Shown here one piece after another: positions 7,675 to 14,088 of a stretch of 15,122 nucleotides of DNA. Within the stretch, counting starts at the first letter, position 1, and each line of letters opens with the position of its first letter. Source of the stretch: Prevotella sp. UBA1395 (GTDB taxonomy: Bacteria; Bacteroidota; Bacteroidia; Bacteroidales; Bacteroidaceae); NCBI GenBank assembly GCA_002305235.1, contig DBQL01000018.1, forward strand, positions 4,262 to 19,383, written 5' to 3'. A program made the translations under genes and the position numbers. Below the pieces are notes generated by a model. The model was not told where the DNA came from and made no database searches. It saw only the letters and a list, made by a program, of their open reading frames with translations.

Positions 7675-7920
7675 CTTTTCGGATATGAAAATTCGCAAAT
7701 ACGACACATTTCTATGTCGGCGCGCGCCACGACCGACCATCATTGCCGAAAATAACGAGAGATGATCGCGCAGACAGGAAATTATCGATGAAATATATTG
7801 AACCGTCGTTTTCATTTGCTCAAAATCGGGAATCGCACGCCTTCGCGTGTCTCCAAGGGTGAAAAATTCGTGTTTTACAATTTGCTGATTATCAATGTTT
7901 TGCAATTTGTATATAAAAAC
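7675..7920. other. Non-coding stretch upstream of nfeD-SPFH promoter
   Basis: No convincing gene. An 80-codon minus-strand frame (7663-7905) lacks a ribosome site, overlaps the nfeD promoter and resembles no family. The only local structure is a 5-bp hairpin at 7836-7849 (cacgc / gcgtg). The 11-mer tccaagggtga at 7852-7862 recurs at 8314-8324. Confidence 0.5.
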
Positions 7921-8042
7921 GGCTTTGCGAAAGCTATCTTATCGTGACGCGAATACTATCTAATCGCGACACGAAAAGGGCCTTATCGACTCGCGAAAGA
8001 GCCTTGATGGGAACGCGAAAAAAGCCTTTTCGCGACGACAAA
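7921..8042 (+). repeat. Degenerate 22-bp-period repeat array B
   Basis: Five or six tandem units read on the plus strand, starting at about 7933 (gctatcttatcgtgacgcgaa), 7954, 7978, 7999 and 8024, with spacing of 21-25 bp. They share a GGC(T/C)(A/T)T start, a CG-rich core and a CGCGAAA/CACGAAA end. The last two include a perfect 8-bp inverted repeat, 8014-8021 with 8027-8034 (loop aagcc). Unit 2 (ctatctaatcgcgacacgaaa) closely matches units in array A near the window start. There are no uniform repeat/spacer blocks, so this is not CRISPR. Confidence 0.65.
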
Positions 8043-8264
8043 CGCCCCAAACACGTGAAAAACCGAACCGAAAACGCCTCAGGAAATCATTTTCGGGGCG
8101 ACGGGGGAAATATCGGACAAAAAAATGTTTTGACCTTATATTGACAACCATCGCGTGCGCATGGCTCCGCACACACCACTTTTTATTCGTTTCGACACGC
8201 CCCAAGGTACGGGCCTTGACGACGTATGCTCACGCCGGCGATGCTCGCAAACGGGGAGATGCGC
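8043..8264. other. Non-coding stretch after array B
   Basis: No gene supported. Short frames on both strands have no ribosome site or family resemblance. A weak hairpin, 8155-8159 with 8168-8172, is followed on the plus strand by a short T-run (8180-8184), but there is no plus-strand gene upstream that would need it. Confidence 0.45.
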
Positions 8265-8299
8265 AAAAAAAATGGCAAAACCCCGAAGAGGTTCTGCTA
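8265..8299 (-). terminator. Intrinsic terminator of the M48 peptidase gene
   Basis: In minus-strand RNA, arms 8299-8288 and 8284-8273 pair over 12 positions with one mismatch and two G-U pairs (loop UUC), followed immediately by eight U (8272-8265). The wobble pairs are valid only in the minus-strand transcript, which supports that orientation. It lies about 80 nt after the M48 stop. Confidence 0.8.
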
Positions 8300-8324
8300 T
8301 GCAAACAATGTGTTCCAAGGGTGA

Positions 8325-8369
8325 CGGAGGGCTGCCGGGACTCTCGCCGGCAACCCCGACAGGCCTCCG
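8325..8369 (-). other. Folded 3'-UTR element of the M48 peptidase mRNA
   Basis: A 6-bp outer stem (8325-8330 with 8364-8369) encloses a 5-bp inner stem (8334-8338 with 8347-8351), both GC-rich and perfect. It sits between the M48 stop codon and the terminator. It may protect the mRNA end or may be chance in GC-rich DNA. Confidence 0.35.
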
Positions 8370-8377
8370 GCCAACAG

Positions 8378-9268
8378 CTATCTCCTTGTTGTGGTGGTCT
8401 TTTTCTTGGTGGTCGTGGTCTTCTTGGCCGTGGTGGTCGAGCGTGTTGTCACCGCAGGCTTGGCGGCCTCGTAATACTTCAATGCCTCGGGCATCTGCTT
8501 TTGAAGGGCGGCAATGCGCTTGGCATCGCTCGGATGCGAGCTGAGAATGTCGCTCGTGCTCTGCTTTCCGGCCGACATGCGTTGCCAGAACGGAATGGCG
8601 GCCTGCGGGTCGTAGCCTGCCATCGCGGCGAAAATCAGTCCGATGTGGTCAGCCTCGGTCTCGTTGTCGCGACTGTATTTCAGGTTGGCGAACGAGAAAC
8701 CCTGCTGGGCCACCGTAGCGGCAAGGTCGCCCACTCCGCTCCCCACCGCACTATTGAGCACGCTGCCGAGTATCTGCGTGCCATATTGCTGGCGTATCTG
8801 CTTGGACATTTGCTCTGCCGAATGCTTGGCTACGGCATGCGCAATCTCGTGGCCGAGAACGATGGCGAGCGACGCCTCGTCTTGCGTGTAAGGCAAAATG
8901 CCCTCGTAAACCACAATCTTACCGCCGGGCATACAGAAGGCGTTGGCCTCGTCGCTCTTGACAAGATTGAACTCCCACGCGAAATTCTGCACCTCGGCGG
9001 CGGCGCCATTGGCCTTGAGATAGGTCTCTACGGCCGTGGCCAACTTCTGCCCCACGCGTTTCACCATCGCCGTGTTGGTCGTGTTGGTAGAGAGCGTGGC
9101 CTTTTGCATGATCTCGCTATACTGCTGGTTGCTCAGGCTCAACACCTGTGCGTCACTTACCAAGAGGGTGTGTTTGCGGCCGCTGATGGGCACGGTCGAA
9201 GTGGTGCCACAGGCCGACATCAATACCGATGCCACCGCGGTCAAGACGAATAACTTAATTTTTCTCAT
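8378..9268 (-). CDS. M48-family zinc metallopeptidase lipoprotein
   Basis: A 296-aa secreted lipoprotein: signal segment 1-19 with a lipobox ending at Cys20 (LMSAC), then an M48 peptidase domain. The zinc site is HEIAH at 140-144, with the third ligand Glu203 in the NETEAD motif (202-207). It resembles periplasmic/outer-membrane LoiP/YcaL-type proteases, which degrade misfolded envelope proteins, rather than membrane-spanning HtpX. The last 23 residues (274-296) are almost only Thr, Lys and Arg, a low-complexity basic tail not typical of the family. The ATG at 9268 directly precedes the signal peptide. It is followed by a structured 3' UTR and a strong terminator, so it is monocistronic. Confidence 0.92.
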   Translation of the reverse strand: MRKIKLFVLTAVASVLMSACGTTSTVPISGRKHTLLVSDAQVLSLSNQQYSEIMQKATLSTNTTNTAMVKRVGQKLATAVETYLKANGAAAEVQNFAWEFNLVKSDEANAFCMPGGKIVVYEGILPYTQDEASLAIVLGHEIAHAVAKHSAEQMSKQIRQQYGTQILGSVLNSAVGSGVGDLAATVAQQGFSFANLKYSRDNETEADHIGLIFAAMAGYDPQAAIPFWQRMSAGKQSTSDILSSHPSDAKRIAALQKQMPEALKYYEAAKPAVTTRSTTTAKKTTTTKKKTTTTRR

Positions 9269-9302
9269 GTGATATGTAAATCGTTACTTGATGATTTTTT
9301 TG

Positions 9303-9310
9303 CAAAGTTA
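9303..9310 (-). promoter_or_regulatory. -7 box of the M48 peptidase gene
   Basis: On the minus strand this reads TAACTTTG, an exact TAnnTTTG match, 34 nt before the ATG at 9268. No clear TTTG is seen at the -33 position. Confidence 0.5.
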
Positions 9311-9395
9311 TAGAATATAGACTACATGGCGACACGAAACGTAACACTTTTTTTAAGATATGACGATTTTTTTCGTCGAGACTGTTGCCAACTCT

Positions 9396-9418
9396 ATACC
9401 ATATTAATATAGTGGTAT
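9396..9418. promoter_or_regulatory. Possible operator upstream of the aromatic operon promoter
   Basis: Six-base inverted arms ATACCA (9396-9401) and TGGTAT (9413-9418) are separated by an AT-rich 11-bp centre. The 17-bp half-site spacing is compatible with a dimeric regulator. It ends about 38 bp before the -33 element of the plus-strand promoter. It could be chance in AT-rich DNA. Confidence 0.3.
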
Positions 9419-9457
9419 GTCACGATGATACAGATTAACAAATTAAAACAAAGATTC

Positions 9458-9488
9458 TTGTTAAACCGAAAATAATTTTGTACTTTTG
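9458..9488 (+). promoter_or_regulatory. Promoter of the aromatic/arylacetate operon
   Basis: TTG (9458-9460), a 20-bp spacer and TACTTTTG (9481-9488) fit the Bacteroidetes TTTG/TAnnTTTG promoter. A second -7-like box (TAATTTTG, 9473-9480) lies directly before it but lacks a matching -33. The nitrilase ATG follows 30 nt after the -7 box. Confidence 0.7.
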
Positions 9489-9518
9489 CTTTCAAATCGA
9501 AAACTAAAAAGCCAAGGA

Positions 9519-10280
9519 ATGAAAGTATCTTTGTTGCAAACCGACATCGTATGGGCTGACGTGAACCAAAACATCGCCAACGCCACACGGCTGCTCGACG
9601 AGAACGCCGGTGCCGACCTCTATGTGTTGCCCGAAATGTTCTCCACAGGTTTCGCCACGGAGCCGCGAGGCATTGCCGAGAGCGACAAAAGGTCGCTCGA
9701 ATGGATGAAAAACGAGGCCCGAAGCCGGCAGTGTGCCATCTGCGGAAGCGTGGCGACAGAAGACGGAGGCCGATTCTACAATCGTTTTTACTTTGTGTTT
9801 CCCGACGGCACCGAGCAGCATTACGACAAGCATCACCTCTTCACTTACAGTGGCGAGCACCATCGGTTCACCGCCGGCGACGAGCGGGTGGTGGTGAATT
9901 ATGCCGGATTCAGGATTCTGCTGCAAGTGTGCTACGACCTCCGGTTTCCGGTTTTCAGCCGCAACAAGGCCGACTACGACATGGCCATCTATGTCGCCAG
10001 CTGGCCCACGGTGCGCCTGCACGCATGGACCACGCTGCTCCATGCGCGTGCCATCGAGAACCAATGCTACGTAATAGGTGTGGACCGAACGGGCAACGAC
10101 CCGGCATGCAGCTACAGCGGGGGCAGCGAGATTATCGATCCTTACGGACATACCATCGTGGCCTGCGAGCGTGACAAGGTGGATGTGGCCACGGCTGACA
10201 TAGAGATGAAGCCCTTGGAAGACTTCCGCAAGAAGTTTCCGGTGCTCGGCGATGCCGACAACTACATGCTCACCAAATAG
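9519..10280 (+). CDS. Nitrilase-superfamily amidohydrolase, probable omega-amidase (YafV/Nit2-like)
   Basis: A 253-aa cytoplasmic carbon-nitrogen hydrolase with the complete Glu-Lys-Cys triad: Glu39 in LPEMFSTGF, Lys104 in YDKHHLF and Cys138 in QVCYDLRFPVF. The PEMFSTGF and CYDLRFPVFSR wording is typical of the YafV/Nit2 branch, which hydrolyses alpha-ketoglutaramate or alpha-ketosuccinamate to the keto acid and ammonia after glutamine- or asparagine-dependent transamination. The ATG at 9519 is used (AAGG just upstream) rather than a TTG at 9486 lying in the promoter. It is the first gene of the plus-strand operon, with iorA 57 nt on. Its placement beside an aminotransferase supports the omega-amidase role, but the substrate is inference. 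Confidence 0.85.
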   Translation: MKVSLLQTDIVWADVNQNIANATRLLDENAGADLYVLPEMFSTGFATEPRGIAESDKRSLEWMKNEARSRQCAICGSVATEDGGRFYNRFYFVFPDGTEQHYDKHHLFTYSGEHHRFTAGDERVVVNYAGFRILLQVCYDLRFPVFSRNKADYDMAIYVASWPTVRLHAWTTLLHARAIENQCYVIGVDRTGNDPACSYSGGSEIIDPYGHTIVACERDKVDVATADIEMKPLEDFRKKFPVLGDADNYMLTK

Positions 10281-10337
10281 GATGACGGCCTGCGACCGGG
10301 ACATCCGTTTCTCAGCAAATACATTAAAAAACATATC

Positions 10338-11942
10338 ATGACAGAAAAGAAACTATTGCTCGGCGACGAAGCCATAGCCCTCGGCGCGCTCCATGCGGGC
10401 CTTTCGGGGGTCTATGCCTATCCGGGCACTCCCTCAACGGAGATTACCGAGTACATCCAAGGCCATCCGATTACCCGCGAGCGAGCCATTCACAGCCGTT
10501 GGTGCAGCAACGAGAAAACGGCGATGGAGGCCGCTTTGGGCATGTCGTATGCCGGAAAACGGGCATTGGTGTGTATGAAACATGTGGGACTGAATGTCTG
10601 CGCGGATGCCTTTGTCAATTCGGCCATCACCGGAGTGAACGGCGGACTGGCCGTGCTCGTGGCCGACGACCCGTCGATGCACAGTTCGCAAAACGAGCAA
10701 GACAGCAGGTTTTATGGCAAGTTTGCCATGATTCCCATCTTCGAGCCGAGCAACCAACAGGAGTGTTATGACGTGATGGACGAGGCGTTCAAGACCTCGG
10801 AGAAACTCCGGCTGCCCGTACTTGTCAGGGTGGTGACGCGGCTCGCGCACTCGAGGGCATCGGTATCGATCGGCCGGAACGTCACGGAGCCAAACCCGCT
10901 GAGCCCCGACAACGGCAAGCACTGGATTCTCTTGCCGGCCATCGCGCGCAGAAACTATGACGGTCTCATCGACAAACAGGCCGACATGGAACTGATGGCC
11001 GAGCAATCGAAATACTCCAGACTGGAGGTATTGGACGGCAATGGACTGGGCATCATTGCCTGTGGCATTGCCTACAACTATGTGAAGGAGAACCGGCCGC
11101 AAGGCGTTTCGGCCATCCTCAAGCTGAACCAGTATCCCCTGCCCAAGACTCTCGTGGAGCAATTGGCAGCCATGAGCGACCGCATTCTTGTGGCCGAAGA
11201 CGGACAACCATTTGTGGAAGAGAGTCTTCGCGCACTGCTCGGCAAGGACTATCAAGTGAAAGGACGACTCACCGGCGACCTGCCGCGCACCGGAGAACTG
11301 ACCCCCGACACGGTGGGTAAGGCTCTCGGCAAGGACGACGGCACGCCGTTCGAACCGATAGACGATGTGGTGGGACGCCCGCCGGCACTCTGTCAGGGTT
11401 GCGGCCACCGCGATGTGTACAACGCGCTCAATGAGGTGGCGGCCGGATACGAGGGCGCACGCATCTTCGGAGACATCGGATGCTATACCCTCGGCGCACT
11501 GCCTCCATTCCAGTCTATTGCCAGTTGTGTGGACATGGGGGCCAGCATCACGATGGCCAAGGGCGCAGCCGACGCCGGAGTGTTCCCCGCCATCGCCGTG
11601 ATAGGTGACTCCACGTTCACCCATAGCGGCATGACCGGACTCTTGGATGCCGTGAACGACAAGGCAGACATCACCGTCATCATCTCTGACAACCTCACCA
11701 CGGCCATGACCGGCGGGCAGGATTCGGCCGGGACAAACAAGTTTGAGTCTATCTGTCTCGGCCTCGGCGTCGAGCCGGAGCACGTGCGCGTGGTGGTGCC
11801 CTTGGCCAAGAACATGCCCGAGATCACGAGGGTAATCCGTGAAGAGATAGAGTATCATGGCGTGAGCGTCATCATCCCGCGACGTGAATGCGTGCAGACA
11901 CTCGGACGAAAATTACGTAAGCAGAAAGCCCAAAAGAAATGA
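10338..11942 (+). CDS. iorA: Indolepyruvate:ferredoxin oxidoreductase alpha subunit, short form
   Basis: A 534-aa TPP-dependent subunit that, with IorB, interconverts arylpyruvates (indole-, phenyl-, hydroxyphenylpyruvate) and aryl-acetyl-CoA using ferredoxin and CoA. The N-terminal pyrimidine-binding domain has YAYPGTPSTEI and the activating Glu59 in SNEKTAMEAALG. The C-terminal pyrophosphate domain has LCQGCGHRDVY (351-361), GDIGCYTLG (378-386) and the TPP motif from GDSTFTHSGM (423-432) to DN (451-452). Classical IorA proteins continue with a two-[4Fe-4S] ferredoxin-like domain; here the protein stops shortly after IIPRRECVQTL, and no CxxCxxC cluster motif exists. Its stop overlaps the iorB start (ATGA). 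Confidence 0.92.
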   Translation: MTEKKLLLGDEAIALGALHAGLSGVYAYPGTPSTEITEYIQGHPITRERAIHSRWCSNEKTAMEAALGMSYAGKRALVCMKHVGLNVCADAFVNSAITGVNGGLAVLVADDPSMHSSQNEQDSRFYGKFAMIPIFEPSNQQECYDVMDEAFKTSEKLRLPVLVRVVTRLAHSRASVSIGRNVTEPNPLSPDNGKHWILLPAIARRNYDGLIDKQADMELMAEQSKYSRLEVLDGNGLGIIACGIAYNYVKENRPQGVSAILKLNQYPLPKTLVEQLAAMSDRILVAEDGQPFVEESLRALLGKDYQVKGRLTGDLPRTGELTPDTVGKALGKDDGTPFEPIDDVVGRPPALCQGCGHRDVYNALNEVAAGYEGARIFGDIGCYTLGALPPFQSIASCVDMGASITMAKGAADAGVFPAIAVIGDSTFTHSGMTGLLDAVNDKADITVIISDNLTTAMTGGQDSAGTNKFESICLGLGVEPEHVRVVVPLAKNMPEITRVIREEIEYHGVSVIIPRRECVQTLGRKLRKQKAQKK

Positions 11943-12511
11943 AAAAGAACATCATATTAGCCGGTGTGGGCGGGCAAGGCATCCTTTCCATCGCCACCGT
12001 CATCGGTGAGGCTGCCACAACAGCCAACCTTTACCTCAAACAAGCAGAGGTACACGGCATGAGTCAGCGCGGAGGCGACGTGCAAAGCAACCTGCGCCTC
12101 AGCACCGAAGAGATTTTCAGCGACCTCATCCCCAAAGGGCAGGCCGATATTATCATCGCTATGGAGCCGATGGAAGCTCTGCGATATGTGCCCTATCTCA
12201 ATGAAGACGGATGGGTTATCACATCATCGGAGCCGTTTGTCAATATTCCCAACTATCCCGATTTCGACCGGGTGACCGAGGATTTGAAGCGGCTGCCCCG
12301 CGTGAAATCACTGCCCATAGACAGCCTTGCCAAAGAAATCCATGCGCCCAAGAGTGCCAACATGATTCTCTTGGGAATGGCGGCAGAGGCCATCGGCATC
12401 GTTTCTGCCACGCAGTTACGTGAGGCTATCGGTCGAATCTTTGCACGGAAGGGCGAGCAGGTGGTAGCCGACAATCATAAAGCGTTTGACCTTGGACTGA
12501 CCGAAAAATGA
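11939..12511 (+). CDS. iorB: Indolepyruvate:ferredoxin oxidoreductase beta subunit
   Basis: A 190-aa gamma-type domain of the 2-oxoacid:ferredoxin oxidoreductase family. GVGGQG at 9-14 and EVHGMSQRGG at 37-46 are the family signatures; this domain completes the enzyme and is linked to CoA binding. The start overlaps the iorA stop by 4 bp and its own stop overlaps the aminotransferase start by 4 bp, so the three proteins are probably made in step. Length is normal for the family. Confidence 0.94.
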   Translation: MKKNIILAGVGGQGILSIATVIGEAATTANLYLKQAEVHGMSQRGGDVQSNLRLSTEEIFSDLIPKGQADIIIAMEPMEALRYVPYLNEDGWVITSSEPFVNIPNYPDFDRVTEDLKRLPRVKSLPIDSLAKEIHAPKSANMILLGMAAEAIGIVSATQLREAIGRIFARKGEQVVADNHKAFDLGLTEK

Positions 12512-13821
12512 AGATATTCAGCGAACAACTTGTCAATGAGGCGTGCGAGAAGTCGCACGTGGCCGACCTTTCGCATGCCACCATCGGCGAAACGCTGCTC
12601 GTGGCTCAGTATTTGGAAAAAAAGACCGGCATCCCTTTCGTCAGGATGGATCAGGGATCGCCCGGCCTTCCCGTCAACAAATGGGGTGTGGAGGCTGAGA
12701 AAAAAGCCTTGGACCGAGGGGTCGGAAGCCAGTATCCTGCCGCCGCGGGCGTGAAAGAACTGAAAGACGCAGCCCATGAGTTTGTCAGAGCATTTATCAA
12801 TATTGATGTGAGTGCACGGTCGTGCGTGCCCACAACAGGTAGCGTGGCCGGAAGTTTCGGGTCGTTTATCGCCACCACACAGCGCATCCCGGGCAAAGAC
12901 AAGGTGCTCTTCATCGACCCGGGATTCCCCATCCAGAAGTCACAGCTGCGTGTATTGGGTATCGAATGGAAGGAATTCGACATCTATCCCTATCGTGGAG
13001 ACAAACTCAAAGCTCAGTTGGAGGAGCTGCTTAAGGATGGCGACGTGGCTGCAATCGTATATTCCAATCCCAACAATCCGGCGTGGATATGCTTGGAAGA
13101 GAGCGAACTGCAGGTCATCGGAGAACTCGCCACGAAGTATGACGCGGTGGTATTGGAAGACCTCGCTTACTTCTGCATGGACTATCGGCGTGACCTCGGG
13201 CATCCCTACGAACCGCCGTTTGTGCCCACCGTGGCCCGTTACACCGACCGATACATCCTCATGCTCTCGTCGAGCAAGATCTTCAGCTATGCCGGACAGC
13301 GCATGGCATTGGTATGTATCAGCGACAATCTCTACGACACTTACTATCCCGCGCTCGCCGAACGTTATCATGACGCCGGCGTTTTCGGCAGTACCTTCGT
13401 GGCCGAAATACTCTATATGATCACCAGTGGCTGCACGGCCTCCACACAATATGGCTATGCCGAGATGCTCAAAATGAGCTATGAGGGCAAGATCAACTTT
13501 GTGGAGGACACCCGGGAATATGAGCGACGTGCCAATAAGATGAAGGAAATCTTCTGTCGTCACGGCTTCTCGGTGGTCTATGACCGTGATGTTACCGACA
13601 CGGTGGGCGACGGATTCTTCTTCACTTTGGGCTTCCCCGGCATGAGCGGAGGCCAACTGGCCAAGGAACTGATGCACTATGGCGTGAGCAGCATATCGCT
13701 CGACACCACCGGAAGTCATCAAGAGGGCATCCGGGCATGCACTAGTCGGATGCGCGACGAGCTGTATCCTGTACTCGACGAGCGCATGCAGATGTTCCAA
13801 GACGACCATCCTGCCCCCTGA
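12508..13821 (+). CDS. PLP-dependent class I/II aminotransferase (probable aromatic)
   Basis: A 437-aa fold-type I aminotransferase. The PLP lysine is Lys257 in SSSKIFSYAGQR; other cofactor and substrate contacts are Asn190 in SNPNNPAW, Asp218 and Tyr221 in LEDLAYF, and the carboxylate-binding Arg409 in EGIRACTS. It would transfer an amino group between an aromatic amino acid and its 2-oxo acid, the substrate or product of IorAB. The direct ATGA overlap with iorB supports this. Whether it uses glutamate or glutamine as donor is not visible; the omega-amidase in the same operon hints at glutamine. It is followed by a 267-bp gap with repeats before paaK. Confidence 0.9.
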   Translation: MKIFSEQLVNEACEKSHVADLSHATIGETLLVAQYLEKKTGIPFVRMDQGSPGLPVNKWGVEAEKKALDRGVGSQYPAAAGVKELKDAAHEFVRAFINIDVSARSCVPTTGSVAGSFGSFIATTQRIPGKDKVLFIDPGFPIQKSQLRVLGIEWKEFDIYPYRGDKLKAQLEELLKDGDVAAIVYSNPNNPAWICLEESELQVIGELATKYDAVVLEDLAYFCMDYRRDLGHPYEPPFVPTVARYTDRYILMLSSSKIFSYAGQRMALVCISDNLYDTYYPALAERYHDAGVFGSTFVAEILYMITSGCTASTQYGYAEMLKMSYEGKINFVEDTREYERRANKMKEIFCRHGFSVVYDRDVTDTVGDGFFFTLGFPGMSGGQLAKELMHYGVSSISLDTTGSHQEGIRACTSRMRDELYPVLDERMQMFQDDHPAP

Positions 13822-13881
13822 ACACCACTCCCCCTGCCCATCGCCCAAACTACATGCCAACTTCGGCACGGCCCCTGCCCT

Positions 13882-13990
13882 GCACCGGCATAGCCTCTTT
13901 CCGGCACCGGCATAGCCTCCACTTGGGCTCAATGGCCGGTTTTAGCAAGCTCGATAGCCGGTTTTAGCAGTCTCAATGGCAGGTTTGGTG
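13882..13990 (-). repeat. 22-bp-period repeat array C between aminotransferase and paaK
   Basis: Two identical 16-bp copies, gcaccggcatagcctc at 13882-13897 and 13904-13919, lie 22 bp apart. They are followed by three units of 21-22 bp at 13927-13948, 13949-13969 and 13970-13990, built on gctcaatggccggttttag. Read on the minus strand all five units start with GGCTAT or a close variant (GGCCAT, TGCCAT), like the unit starts in arrays A and B, although the rest of the unit differs. The stretch is non-coding and lies inside the probable operon. Confidence 0.7.
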
Positions 13991-14011
13991 GGATGCTGCT
14001 CGGCAGCATCC
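13991..14011 (+). other. Perfect hairpin upstream of paaK
   Basis: Arms 13991-13999 (ggatgctgc) and 14003-14011 (gcagcatcc) pair perfectly over 9 bp with a 3-nt loop. It directly follows array C and ends 77 nt before the paaK ATG. No T-run follows, so it is unlikely to be a strong terminator; a role in mRNA processing or stability, or in lowering paaK expression, is possible. Confidence 0.6.
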
Positions 14012-14088
14012 TCCCTCACCTCCGGCATCAGCCATCTCTTATCCCGGCAGCAGCCCCCCACCAATCCACCCTCATTTCTATCATCAGC

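Noticed and set aside
7663..7905. 80-codon minus-strand frame upstream of nfeD
   Set aside because: It overlaps the nfeD promoter, has no ribosome site or domain, and lies in AT-rich intergenic DNA.
7921..8042. CRISPR array
   Set aside because: The units are contiguous, about 22 bp and diverged, with no constant repeat separated by unique spacers, and no cas gene is present.
8141..9253. 370-codon plus-strand frame opposite the M48 gene
   Set aside because: It runs through the M48 terminator and the whole peptidase gene on the other strand, and its protein resembles nothing; the M48 frame has a signal peptide and zinc motifs.
10434..11858. 474-codon minus-strand frame opposite iorA
   Set aside because: Shadow of iorA, which has clear TPP and family motifs; the antisense protein has random composition.
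12940..13932. 330-codon minus-strand frame opposite the aminotransferase
   Set aside because: Shadow of the PLP enzyme; its start lies in repeat array C and no family motif is visible.
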